A stretch of 64,000 nucleotides of DNA from Chitinophaga caseinilytica (GTDB lineage: Bacteria > Bacteroidota > Bacteroidia > Chitinophagales > Chitinophagaceae), in assembly GCF_038396765.1 (NCBI RefSeq), contig NZ_CP150096.1, forward strand, positions 1,099,001-1,163,000, in the 5' to 3' direction. A program made the position numbers and the translations under genes. Below, in pieces: positions 8,077-15,951 of this stretch (the stretch's first letter is position 1; every line of letters begins with the position of its first letter). The notes below the pieces were generated by a model, which saw only the letters and a list, made by a program, of their open reading frames with translations, did not search any database and was not told where the DNA came from.

Positions 8077-8549
8077 GCATTGAATTTAACGTCTTTCACA
8101 TAGGATGCCGCCAGTTTCACCACATAAATTATCTGTCCGACGATGAACGCCGCGAAAACGGCCACCAGCATAGCATTCAGCAATTTCTTATAGAAATCCG
8201 TTCCCGCGATGTAAAACGAAGGGTTCCCGGTAAAGTACGTCACACGATAAATTGACGCCACCTTGTACGTGATTAACGGCGCCGCCAACACGCTCACGAA
8301 ATACACATACGGCAACAGTCCCTTTTCCGGGAGCCGCCGCGCCAGCCAGAAAGCCCCCGCGAACAGCAGCGCTATTATAGAAAACGGAGCATACCAGCTG
8401 TCGAAAACGATCGTGGTCACATAATCGGAGGTGTCTCCCCGCAGGCGGAGCCCGTGACTTTCGAGGCTCCAGTGTTGCAACTGGAAAAGCACGGCCAATA
8501 AGGACAGCAGGGATTCTGGGCGGAGGAATCTTCGGTTCATTCGGTTCAT
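8073..8549 (-). CDS. Four-helix membrane protein, array member 3, diverged
   Basis: 158 residues. It keeps the N-terminal RRFLRPESLLSLL but departs from its sisters at the other two landmarks: the conserved His of helix 3 is missing (PYVYFVSVLA where others have HVAS), and the C-terminus is AASYVKDVKFNA instead of AGFIRGKK. If the family uses that His as a ligand, this member has lost the function and may be a structural partner. It overlaps the next gene by 4 bp and follows the previous one by 7 bp. Confidence 0.75.
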   Translation of the reverse strand: MNRMNRRFLRPESLLSLLAVLFQLQHWSLESHGLRLRGDTSDYVTTIVFDSWYAPFSIIALLFAGAFWLARRLPEKGLLPYVYFVSVLAAPLITYKVASIYRVTYFTGNPSFYIAGTDFYKKLLNAMLVAVFAAFIVGQIIYVVKLAASYVKDVKFNA

Positions 8550-8556
8550 CTTCTAA

Positions 8557-9027
8557 CTATATATTCTGGAAATTTTTTCTGCCGCGCATAAATCCGGCAA
8601 CCACGTTCACAACGAACGCGAGCTGCCCCATCACGAGGATTATCGTCAAAATGCCGATCCACATTTCCGTGGCCGGACTGTAATAAAAAACAACGGGATT
8701 GCCGGGATAGGGAACGTCCATCAACCGGTCGCCCAGCCAAATGATCAGGGGAATGGCCAGGTAACTGCCCACATGGAAATACTGCAGCGCCGGCCATTGG
8801 CGGTAACGCCGGGTAAAACGGTAAACCGCCGCCATAACGAGCAACGCCACTGCCCCGAAACGCGGCCACAGCGCGGGATGGATATAGAAACTGCTGTCGT
8901 GGTAACCACCGGGGCTACCGTCGAGCACACGAACGAGATCGATGATGAAAAGGAAGAACGCCATGCAAATCAATAGCGTTTCCGGACGGAGATACCGGGA
9001 AATTTTGTTCAGGCGTTTCATAGGCAT
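8557..9027 (-). CDS. Four-helix membrane protein, array member 2
   Basis: 156 residues. N-terminus ISRYLRPETLLIC; the pre-helix-2 stretch YHDSSFYIHP keeps the His-Asp of the sister's LHDTYY; helix 3 has RRYRQW and YFHVGSY (H85); C-terminus GQLAFVVNVVAGFMRGRK. Thus it is the second-best keeper of the COX1-like signature. A second in-frame ATG two codons downstream is an equally good start. Confidence 0.77.
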   Translation of the reverse strand: MPMKRLNKISRYLRPETLLICMAFFLFIIDLVRVLDGSPGGYHDSSFYIHPALWPRFGAVALLVMAAVYRFTRRYRQWPALQYFHVGSYLAIPLIIWLGDRLMDVPYPGNPVVFYYSPATEMWIGILTIILVMGQLAFVVNVVAGFMRGRKNFQNI

Positions 9028-9095
9028 CGCAAAAATAGGTAAACGCGATCGCCTGAACGTTCATCCACCCCTCCAAAGTTTTCACAGTGGAAAAA

Positions 9096-9530
9096 TCATG
9101 CGGCCGACTTCGCGCCCACAAAAACGCCGATCGAGATATGCGCGAAGAAAGCAAGATGCCCCGCCAGCAGGAAATATTCCGAAAAACATTGTAAAGCATG
9201 GGAAACCGGGCCCATGCTAACGCCCGGAACATCCCCGGAAACTTCGATCGCCCACATCACCACGGCGAAAAAGTACATCGACGCCACATGGATGTGCGAC
9301 AGCCAGGGCCAGCACAATAACCGGGATACCAGCCTGTAGATGATCGTTTCCCCGATCAGCACCACGATCATATAAATATAAACGTGTGGCCAGTACCAGT
9401 GAGTGCCCCAATCAGTGATAAACGCTTCCCGCGAAGCGAAGAAATTTCCCCAGGCGAAGCAAGCCAGGGCCAGCAACAATAATTGGATGTGCGGACGGAA
9501 GAAAAACGGAAGGTTGCGAACGGTACGCAT
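9096..9530 (-). CDS. Four-helix membrane protein, array member 1
   Basis: About 144 residues, the first gene of the array. I chose the ATG at 9530 (MRTVRNLPFFFRPHIQ) over 9584 because all sisters begin 6-14 residues before the RP motif. DWGTHWYWPHVY stands where LHDTYY is in the sister gene; helix 3 has SHIHVASM (H81); the C-terminus is degenerate (ISIGVFVGAKSAA). It is 68 bp upstream of the second member. The long leader to its left end includes the TGTACA inverted repeat. Confidence 0.72.
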   Translation of the reverse strand: MRTVRNLPFFFRPHIQLLLLALACFAWGNFFASREAFITDWGTHWYWPHVYIYMIVVLIGETIIYRLVSRLLCWPWLSHIHVASMYFFAVVMWAIEVSGDVPGVSMGPVSHALQCFSEYFLLAGHLAFFAHISIGVFVGAKSAA

Positions 9531-9736
9531 GAATAGGGATTTTGATCGTATGATATTAAAGTTCGGAATTAAAGACGTCTTCAAAAGTGAGCGTCGTCAT
9601 CGCCCGGGATGATTCCCGACGGGGAAATTTCCGCCCGGCGATCCCTACCTACCACCAATCCCCTCAAATACACCGTTTTCTGAAGGATCGCTGCAAACCC
9701 GCTGCAGACAAGGCTTCAATAACTATTTATGTAAGC

Positions 9737-9788
9737 TGTACACAAAACAACGATATTTCGGAAGATCGCAATTTTTAATTTGTGTACA
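9737..9788. promoter_or_regulatory. Inverted repeat, possible operator
   Basis: TGTACACAAA (9737-9746) and its exact reverse complement TTTGTGTACA (9779-9788) are 32 bp apart, about three helical turns between the arms. The pair lies between the 3' end of the Nudix regulator gene and the start of the seven-gene array, where the promoter of the array is expected. NrtR-type regulators often bind sites near their own locus, so this is a candidate operator, but nothing in the sequence proves which protein binds. Confidence 0.4.
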
Positions 9789-9815
9789 AAAGCATTTAAA
9801 TTGACTGTGAATGCA

Positions 9816-10502
9816 TTACGAGAAAATCTCCACCGGCGACCCACTTTCCTTCAATTCCCGGAATTTGTCGCGGTTGAAGCTGTATAATTGAGCCGGGCGC
9901 CCCTGCAAAGGGTGCTTCAATTTCTCCGGACGGGCAGCCAGCAATCCGAGCCCGTTGATCTTTTTCTGGAAATTCCGGCGGTCGACCGACCGGTCGTACA
10001 CCCATTCGTACAACTTCTCCAACTCCGAAACCGGGAACTTTTCGTCGAGCATCTCGAACGCCAGCGGTTCGGTATGCAACCGCACCCGCAAGTGCTCGAT
10101 GGCCGCCGCAACGATCTCCGCATGGTCGAATGCCGTAACCGGCAATTCGCGGACGGGATACCACTTCGCTTCCTTCGTTCCCATTCCCAACACGATCTTG
10201 CTGGCCGAATGCCGGATAAGCGCCAGGTGCGCCACGCAAAGCACCCTGCCGCGGGGATCGCGTTCCGGATGCCCCCAGGTGCTCATTTGTTCGAGGTAAT
10301 TGGCCTTCAGGCCGGTTTCGTCTTTCAGTTCGCGGTGCACGCAAGCCTCCAAAGGCTCATCGTTATGAACGAATCCGCCCGGCAGGCCCCATTTGAATAT
10401 ATGCGGCGGGATGGTCCGCTTGGTAAGGAGCACCATCATGCCTTCTTTGGATGAGTACCGGAGCACGACGGCCTCCGCCGTCACACGGATGTGTTGATGC
10501 AT
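9816..10502 (-). CDS. NrtR-type Nudix transcriptional regulator
   Basis: 228 residues: an N-terminal Nudix domain (about 5-135) and a C-terminal winged-helix-like part (about 150-220, with VDRRNFQKKINGLGLL and GRPAQLYSFN), the layout of the NrtR family of sugar- or NAD-responsive regulators. The Nudix box is at residues 43-65 (GFVHNDE, then RELKDETGL); the usual REUxEE reads RELKDE, one conservative change that could reduce hydrolysis. In Bacteroidota such proteins often control sugar catabolism, but no sugar genes adjoin it; its neighbours are a membrane-protein array and a lipoprotein. Confidence 0.82.
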   Translation of the reverse strand: MHQHIRVTAEAVVLRYSSKEGMMVLLTKRTIPPHIFKWGLPGGFVHNDEPLEACVHRELKDETGLKANYLEQMSTWGHPERDPRGRVLCVAHLALIRHSASKIVLGMGTKEAKWYPVRELPVTAFDHAEIVAAAIEHLRVRLHTEPLAFEMLDEKFPVSELEKLYEWVYDRSVDRRNFQKKINGLGLLAARPEKLKHPLQGRPAQLYSFNRDKFRELKESGSPVEIFS

Positions 10503-10541
10503 GGTCAGGGATTAGGATATTCTAAGGATTAATAAGTCGGC

Positions 10542-10561
10542 TACTGTCTGTTACTGTCTGT
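10542..10561. repeat. Tandem 10-bp direct repeat upstream of the Nudix regulator
   Basis: TACTGTCTGT occurs twice in a row, and a third TTACTGTC lies 12 bp further on at the end of the upstream gene. A 10-bp period puts the copies on one face of the helix, as expected for an operator, and they lie 40-60 bp upstream of the regulator's start codon. Functional meaning is unproven. Confidence 0.4.
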
Positions 10562-10573
10562 TTCGAGGGATAA

Positions 10574-10957
10574 TTACTGTCCGGCCACGTATTGCTGAAC
10601 CTGCGCCGTGCCCTTGTGAAGGTTCACGAAAAAGGGATTCTTCTGCGGATCGAAAACGATGATCGCGTTGGATTCCCACGCATTTTGCGCGGTCGGCAGC
10701 ACGATCTCCACCTGCAGGCCGTTGGCCCGGCGAAACATCAGACTGTCTTTCTCAATGAATTTGGCGGCAAACCCCTTCCCTTCCAGGAATTGAACGATAC
10801 TGTCTTTGGCGATCTTCACCGCACTGTCCTGCATCGGTTGCTGGCGCAGCACGTAACATTTTTCCCCGATCACCTGGTAATTGGAGGTGTCTGTCCGTTC
10901 ACGAACGGGGTTACACGCAATTGCCAGCAGGGCCGCGGCCATAATTAAATAACGCAT
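10574..10957 (-). CDS. Small lipoprotein, unknown function
   Basis: 127 residues with a lipoprotein signal (LLAIAC, Cys15). The mature part is a compact alpha/beta-looking domain (NYQVIGEKCYVLR, DSIVQFLEGKGF, LQVEIVLP, AIIVFDPQ). I do not recognise it. It follows the M28 peptidase by 23 bp and may be co-transcribed with it. Confidence 0.68.
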   Translation of the reverse strand: MRYLIMAAALLAIACNPVRERTDTSNYQVIGEKCYVLRQQPMQDSAVKIAKDSIVQFLEGKGFAAKFIEKDSLMFRRANGLQVEIVLPTAQNAWESNAIIVFDPQKNPFFVNLHKGTAQVQQYVAGQ

Positions 10958-10980
10958 GGCGCAAGTTATAAATAAAGGAT

Positions 10981-12603
10981 TTAAAATTGGATGTCAAATA
11001 CTTTCTCTTCGGTCCCGCGTTTCACCTTCACGGAGGTTTTATCGCCTTTCTTGAAAGTGCTGAGCGCTTTGGTATAGCTCATGGCATCGGTGACGGCATA
11101 ATCCCCCAGCCGAACGATCACATCTCCCGCTTCAAGACCCGCGGCCTTGGCGGGTTTCCCATCCCTGACAGATTCCACTTTCGCACCGCCCTTGAACGTA
11201 TAGTCGAGCATAACGCCCAAAGTCACCGTGAACCCGGTGCCAGGCATCGGCGGCGGATCGCTGGTGTGGGTGAACGCCAGTTTCGGGCGGCCGTTCGTTT
11301 TTTCGACGATGCCGTAAACGAGTTTCACGATGGTCAGTTCTCCGTCGAAATTGATTTTTTCGGTATCGTCTCCGGGTTTATGATAATCGCCATGGGTGCC
11401 GGTGAAGAAAAACAGCACGGGCACGTTTTTCAGGTAGAACGAAGCATGATCGGAAGGCCCCAGTCCGGACGAGTCGTAACTCACCTTCAGCCCTTTCGGT
11501 ACCACGCCCGGCACTACTTCGCCCCAAACGGGCGAGGTGCCGTATCCGCCGATCTGCAACCCTTTTTCCGCGGAAAGCCGGCCTACCATGTCCATATTCA
11601 GCATGAAATTCACCTGCTGCATGGGCACGGGCCCTTTCTCCGCGAAATATTTACTGCCGAAAAGGCCCAGCTCCTCGCCAGAAAAGGCGACGATGGCGTA
11701 ATTGGCATTTTTGAGTTTGGATTCCTTCAGCAACCGGGCTATTTCCAGCAGCGCGGCCGTTCCGGAGGCATTGTCGTCTGCCCCGTTATGCACCGCTTTT
11801 TCGTTGGGTGCGAGGGAGTTATGGTCTTCCCCGTATCCCAGGTGGTCGAAATGTGCGCCGATGACCACGGTGGCCGGGGCGCCGTTGTCGATAAAGCCGA
11901 CCACGTTGGTGCCGGTGCGTTTAGACGGCACCAGGTCTGCCTCCAGCTCGATCTGGAAGCCGTTGGCATCGTCGGCCGAGAGGGTTTTGCTCCCTTCCTC
12001 CCCTACCCAGATCGCCGGGATGGCGAGGGTTTCGTGGGGAAGGTCGAGCCAGCTGGCAACCGTTTGCTGATCTTCGCCGCCGTTGAAGAACACGATGCCG
12101 GTGGCACCGCTTTCCTTGGCTTCTTTTGTCTTTTTAATATAGAAATCCAGCGGAGCGCCGTGGGGGTTTATTTCATCTTTCGCATCTTTTACATTGATGA
12201 GCCAGACGTTATCGACTTCGTTCACACCGGGCAGCACTTCGCCTTTGGCGCTTTTGCGGGCGGAAAACGGCAGGGGAACGAACTGTTCGCCGGCTTTGAG
12301 GGGCTGGCTGTTGATGGAAAAGCGCGCCTTTGGCCCGGATTCCAGTCCTTCGCGGACGAGGAACGGTTGCAGGAACCCGTCTGTCCCTTTCGGGCTGAGC
12401 CCGATCGCCTGCATCTGGCCGGCGATATAGGTGGCGGCGAGCTGTTCGCCCGGGGTGCCAGTCCGGCGGCCTTCGAGCTTGTCGGAGGCGAGGTAGGCTA
12501 CATGCGCCTGGAGGTTGCCGAGCGTTTTCTTGTCGGCTTTTTTCTGGGGGTAAGCCGTGAGGGCGATACCCGCCAGGGGCAGGATGAGATAAAGCTTTTT
12601 CAC
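10981..12603 (-). CDS. M28 zinc aminopeptidase with PA insert and PDZ domain
   Basis: About 540 residues. A signal peptide (MKKLYLILPLAGIALTAYPQ) is followed by an M28 catalytic domain split by a PA-type insert (about residues 120-230). Zinc-site residues are visible in VIGAHFDHLG (His), NGADDNASG (bridging Asp), SGEELGLFGS (catalytic Glu and Glu ligand), NMDMVGRL (Asp) and HGDYHKPGDD (His). A PDZ domain closes the protein (VRDGKPAKAAGLEAGDVIVRLGD). It should be a periplasmic or outer-membrane-facing exopeptidase. The GTG at 12603 is preferred over the ATG at 12654 because a promoter -7 element lies between them and the GTG gives a normal signal peptide. Confidence 0.87.
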   Translation of the reverse strand: MKKLYLILPLAGIALTAYPQKKADKKTLGNLQAHVAYLASDKLEGRRTGTPGEQLAATYIAGQMQAIGLSPKGTDGFLQPFLVREGLESGPKARFSINSQPLKAGEQFVPLPFSARKSAKGEVLPGVNEVDNVWLINVKDAKDEINPHGAPLDFYIKKTKEAKESGATGIVFFNGGEDQQTVASWLDLPHETLAIPAIWVGEEGSKTLSADDANGFQIELEADLVPSKRTGTNVVGFIDNGAPATVVIGAHFDHLGYGEDHNSLAPNEKAVHNGADDNASGTAALLEIARLLKESKLKNANYAIVAFSGEELGLFGSKYFAEKGPVPMQQVNFMLNMDMVGRLSAEKGLQIGGYGTSPVWGEVVPGVVPKGLKVSYDSSGLGPSDHASFYLKNVPVLFFFTGTHGDYHKPGDDTEKINFDGELTIVKLVYGIVEKTNGRPKLAFTHTSDPPPMPGTGFTVTLGVMLDYTFKGGAKVESVRDGKPAKAAGLEAGDVIVRLGDYAVTDAMSYTKALSTFKKGDKTSVKVKRGTEEKVFDIQF

Positions 12604-12621
12604 TCCGGGGGTATTTTGGGG

Positions 12622-12629
12622 CAAAAATA
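12622..12629 (-). promoter_or_regulatory. Promoter -7 element for the M28 peptidase
   Basis: On the minus strand the sequence reads TATTTTTG, an exact TAnnTTTG Bacteroidota -7 element, ending 19 bp before the GTG at 12603. No good TTTG is seen at the -33 distance. It argues for the shorter start. Confidence 0.45.
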
Positions 12630-12689
12630 AGACGAATAGCCGGGATGAAGTCATTATTTATCATGGGATTGTCTGACGGGAAGCGTCCG

Positions 12690-12722
12690 ATTGTCCAATC
12701 CATAAATTATGTGCTAAATTTG
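12690..12722 (+). promoter_or_regulatory. Promoter of gcvT
   Basis: ATTG at 12690-12693, a 21-bp spacer, then TAAATTTG at 12715-12722, matching the Bacteroidota -33/-7 pair. Transcription would start at about 12729, some 23 bp before the gcvT start. Confidence 0.65.
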
Positions 12723-12751
12723 CCCGGCCCGAAAGCCGGTTACAACAAAAA

Positions 12752-13852
12752 ATGAATAAACACATGAAAAACACGCCATTTACGCACAAACACATTGCGC
12801 TGGGAGCCAAGATGGCCCCGTTTGCGGGATACAACATGCCCATTTCCTATACGGGTATCAACGATGAACATGCCGCCGTGCGCAACAGTGTAGGCGTATT
12901 TGACGTCAGCCACATGGGCGAATTCATCCTCAAAGGCGAAAATGCGCTCGACCTCATCCAGCGCGTGACAAGCAACGACGCGTCGAAGCTCACTGCCGGC
13001 AAGGCGCAGTATTCCTGCCTGCCCAACAACGAAGGCGGGATCGTAGACGACCTGCTCGTGTATTGCATCGAAGAGAACAAGACTTATATGCTGGTGGTGA
13101 ACGCGAGCAATATCGAGAAAGACTGGAAATGGATCAGCCAGTTCAATACCAATAATGTCGACATGCAGGACATTTCCGACAAAACCTGCCTGCTGGCCAT
13201 CCAGGGCCCCAACGCCACGAGCGTGCTGCAGACTTTGACGGACGTAGACATCGTCAATATGAAATATTACACCTTCGCGAAGGGGACCTTCGCCGGGGTG
13301 GAAAACGTGCTCATCAGCGCCACCGGCTACACCGGGGCAGGCGGTGCCGAGATTTATTTCGAAGATAAAGATGGCGCGGCAGACAAGATCTGGGACGCGA
13401 TTTTCGAAGCAGGCGCCTCCAAAGGCATCAAGCCCGTGGGCCTCGGCGCGCGCGATACGCTCCGCCTCGAAATGGGCTTCTGCCTCTACGGGAACGATAT
13501 CGACGACCGTACCAGCCCCATGGAAGCCGGTTTGGGATGGATCACCAAGTTCACCAAAGACTTCCCTTCCCGCGCGATCTTTGAAAAGCAGAAAGCAGAA
13601 GGCATCCAGCAGAAACTGGTAGGTTTTGAAATGGTGGACAAAGGCATCCCCCGTCACGACTACGAAATCAAGGACGCGGAAGGCAATTTGATCGGACGGG
13701 TTACCTCCGGCACCCAATCTCCCTCCCTCCAGAAGGCTGTCGGCCTCGGATATGTAACAACAGCGTTTGCAGCATTGGATTCCGATATCTATATTGCTGT
13801 GCGCGATAAACTGCTGAAGGCAAAAGTGGTGAAAGTGCCCTTCCTCGGATAA
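12752..13852 (+). CDS. gcvT: Glycine cleavage system T protein (aminomethyltransferase)
   Basis: 366 residues, full length for GcvT. It transfers the methylene group from the aminomethyl-lipoyl H protein to tetrahydrofolate and releases ammonia, in the cytoplasm. Landmarks are [79 protein letters not shown] and [10 protein letters not shown], all expected in the folate-binding T-protein fold. A second ATG four codons in (12764) is also possible. The other gcv genes are not nearby. Confidence 0.96.
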   Translation: MNKHMKNTPFTHKHIALGAKMAPFAGYNMPISYTGINDEHAAVRNSVGVFDVSHMGEFILKGENALDLIQRVTSNDASKLTAGKAQYSCLPNNEGGIVDDLLVYCIEENKTYMLVVNASNIEKDWKWISQFNTNNVDMQDISDKTCLLAIQGPNATSVLQTLTDVDIVNMKYYTFAKGTFAGVENVLISATGYTGAGGAEIYFEDKDGAADKIWDAIFEAGASKGIKPVGLGARDTLRLEMGFCLYGNDIDDRTSPMEAGLGWITKFTKDFPSRAIFEKQKAEGIQQKLVGFEMVDKGIPRHDYEIKDAEGNLIGRVTSGTQSPSLQKAVGLGYVTTAFAALDSDIYIAVRDKLLKAKVVKVPFLG

Positions 13853-13939
13853 TTCCGCGGAGCGCATACCAATTCTGCCCGGCGCAGCGTTACAGCAGCA
13901 CACCCAAGACGACCATATCTTTTAAACTGTATAACCGCT

Positions 13940-14413
13940 ATGCCAAGTATTCATCTGACCACGGTCATTCATGCGCCGTTGCAAAGGGTCTTCGACCTGA
14001 GCCGGAGCATCACCCTGCATAAACGCAGTATGTCGCACCTGAAAGAGGAAGCCATACGAGGGCGGACCAACGGGCTGATCGAATACGACGAAACCGTGAC
14101 CTGGCGCGCCCGGCACCTGGGTAAAAACAGGGAGCTGACCACCCGGATCACCGCCATGAACAAACATGGGCACTTTACCGACGAAATGGAAAAAGGCGAT
14201 TTCACCCACATGAAACACGACCATTTTTTCAAAGAAATCGGGAACGGAACGGTGATGATCGACGTTTTCGAGTTTGGCGTACCCTACGGCGTTTTCGGGA
14301 AATGGCTCGAAAAACTATACCTGCGGAAATACATGAGCCGGCTGCTGGAATTACGCAATCAAATCATCAAGGAATACGCAGAGAGCGAAAAGTGGCGTGT
14401 GATCCTTGATTAA
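13940..14413 (+). CDS. SRPBCC-fold protein
   Basis: 157 residues with the START/Bet v1-like (SRPBCC) pattern: IHLTTVIHAPLQRVFDLSRSI at the first strand and helix, a central GLIEYDETVTWRARHLGK stretch, and a C-terminal helix (LEKLYLRKYMSRLLELRNQIIKEY). Proteins of this type are often labelled ligand-binding SRPBCC or cell-division-inhibitor-like, but no ligand can be predicted. It ends 14 bp before comB and both probably lie in one transcript. Confidence 0.75.
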   Translation: MPSIHLTTVIHAPLQRVFDLSRSITLHKRSMSHLKEEAIRGRTNGLIEYDETVTWRARHLGKNRELTTRITAMNKHGHFTDEMEKGDFTHMKHDHFFKEIGNGTVMIDVFEFGVPYGVFGKWLEKLYLRKYMSRLLELRNQIIKEYAESEKWRVILD

Positions 14414-14427
14414 TATATAAAGAAAGA

Positions 14428-15153
14428 ATGAGCGAGATTAACAAACCCAGGCTGGAAGTATGCCTGTCTCCCGCACTGCTGCACCTGTTCGACGTGAAGA
14501 ACAGCATCGTGGTGATCATCGACGTATTGCGGGCCACCTCCACCATCTGTACCGCGCTCCATAACGGCGCCGCCAAAGTGATACCCGTGGCTACAGTGGA
14601 AGAATGCGTGAACATCGGCCGCCAGCTCAACGCCATCACGGCGGGCGAGCGCGACGGCAAGATCGCGGACGGGCTGCTGCACGGCAATTCCCCTTTCGAA
14701 TACCCGGTTGAGTTTATCGACGGAAAGGTGCTGGTGCTCACTACCACCAACGGTACCAAGCTGCTGCACATGGCCAAAGACGCCGTGCAGATCATCACCG
14801 GATCGTTCCCGAACATTTCTTCCGTTTGCGAATACCTCATCTCACAGGGTCAGAACGTGATTTTGGGATGCGCGGCGTGGAAAGACCGGGTAAATATGGA
14901 AGATACGCTGTTCGCCGGTGCGGTGGTAAGCCGTATCAAGGAACATTTCGACGTCAACTGCGATTCCGCACTGGCCGCCGAAACCCTGTACCATAGCGCG
15001 AAGAGCGATCTTTTCGGGTTTATGAAGCAGGCATCGCACTTCCAGCGGCTGGCGCGCTACGGCCTGGAGGAAGACATCCGCTTCTGCCTCACGCCCGATG
15101 GCGCCAATGTGCTGCCCATCCTGCAGAACGGCGAATTGATAAAAGAGAAGTAA
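14428..15153 (+). CDS. comB: 2-phosphosulfolactate phosphatase family protein (ComB-like)
   Basis: 241 residues, a full-length match to the ComB family. ComB removes phosphate from 2-phosphosulfolactate in the route to coenzyme M and related sulfonates. Visible family blocks are VVIIDVLRATSTICTAL, AGERDGKIADG, GNSPFEY, LTTTNGTKLL and GCAAWKDRVNMEDTLFAG. Bacteroidota do not make coenzyme M, and the relation to their sulfonolipids is unproven, so the physiological substrate stays open. A strong terminator follows. Confidence 0.85.
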   Translation: MSEINKPRLEVCLSPALLHLFDVKNSIVVIIDVLRATSTICTALHNGAAKVIPVATVEECVNIGRQLNAITAGERDGKIADGLLHGNSPFEYPVEFIDGKVLVLTTTNGTKLLHMAKDAVQIITGSFPNISSVCEYLISQGQNVILGCAAWKDRVNMEDTLFAGAVVSRIKEHFDVNCDSALAAETLYHSAKSDLFGFMKQASHFQRLARYGLEEDIRFCLTPDGANVLPILQNGELIKEK

Positions 15154-15173
15154 CTGCGACTACGCATACACGT

Positions 15174-15210
15174 AAAAGGGTGAGTTTCATAATGAAAACT
15201 CACCCTTTTT
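15174..15210. terminator. Intrinsic terminator after comB
   Basis: AAAAGGGTGAGTTT and AAAACTCACCCTTTTT form a long hairpin with a T-tract on the plus strand and an A-tract on the other side. It lies between comB and the convergent doxX and may serve both. Confidence 0.9.
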
Positions 15211-15231
15211 GGTTGGTTCCGGTGATGGGTT

Positions 15232-15678
15232 TTAAGCCAGCGCGCCGGAAGATCTCTTTTGTTTCAGCAGATTGTCTACCGACCATACGCCACCGCCGCC
15301 CAGGGCAAACGCCAGGGTGATGAGCAGGGCGAAGAGCGGAGAGGCCACATCTACCATCCCGTTACCGGTATTGGCTTTGAGGATCACCGCCACAACCATC
15401 GTGATCACGAGCGACCAGGATGCCCAGCGGGTGAAAAGGCCGAGCGCCAGGAGCAATCCGCCGGCGAATTCGGCTATGGTAGCGAGCAGCCCGAAAAAGG
15501 TGGGTGCGAACGAAATGCCGAGGAAGTTCATGGCCCCGCCGATCATGGCCCACAATTGCGCACCACCGGCCAGCTTCTGCCAGCCGAAGTAGAAGAACAA
15601 TAAGCCCACGCCAACGCGGAGAATGGTAAGGCCGAGGTCCTGGCCTTTAGAATTGTTGATTGAAAGGGTGTTTCCCAT
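15232..15678 (-). CDS. DoxX family membrane protein
   Basis: 148 residues, four predicted helices. DoxX hallmarks: LTILRVGVGLLFFYFGWQKL at helix 1, FFGLLATIAEFAGGLLLALGLFTRWAS in the middle, and a final LLITLAFALGGGGVWSVDNLL. DoxX-type proteins are linked to redox or sulfur metabolism in some organisms, but the activity of this branch is unknown. It has its own promoter. Confidence 0.85.
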   Translation of the reverse strand: MGNTLSINNSKGQDLGLTILRVGVGLLFFYFGWQKLAGGAQLWAMIGGAMNFLGISFAPTFFGLLATIAEFAGGLLLALGLFTRWASWSLVITMVVAVILKANTGNGMVDVASPLFALLITLAFALGGGGVWSVDNLLKQKRSSGALA

Positions 15679-15692
15679 AGAAAGATTTTATA

Positions 15693-15724
15693 CAAAAGTA
15701 CAGCAGGAGCCCCCGGTACTCAAT
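15693..15724 (-). promoter_or_regulatory. Promoter of doxX
   Basis: Minus-strand ATTG (15724-15721), a 20-bp spacer and TACTTTTG (15700-15693) match the Bacteroidota -33/-7 consensus. The start codon lies about 14 bp beyond the -7 element, giving a very short leader. Confidence 0.65.
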
Positions 15725-15813
15725 GGATATTTTTCCATTTGAGGTGTACATTTTTTTGCGGGCACGGCAGGATTTAGGACCCGTTTCAGCGATTCTTTTT
15801 GGATTTTTTTGCT

Positions 15814-15821
15814 TACTTTTG
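15814..15821 (+). promoter_or_regulatory. Candidate -7 element for the SNF2 helicase gene
   Basis: TACTTTTG is an exact TAnnTTTG element about 130 bp upstream of the helicase start. No TTTG lies at the right -33 distance, so this is a moderate candidate. Confidence 0.35.
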
Positions 15822-15951
15822 TGGATTGCCTTTTTTTGAGCCGTCATTGTATGGAATAACGAAGAAAAACAGAAGAATCGAGTGAAGATCCCGACAGCGC
15901 CAAATGTCATAAAACCCCGGCTCAAACAAAAGAAGGCATCACAAGGAAAGC

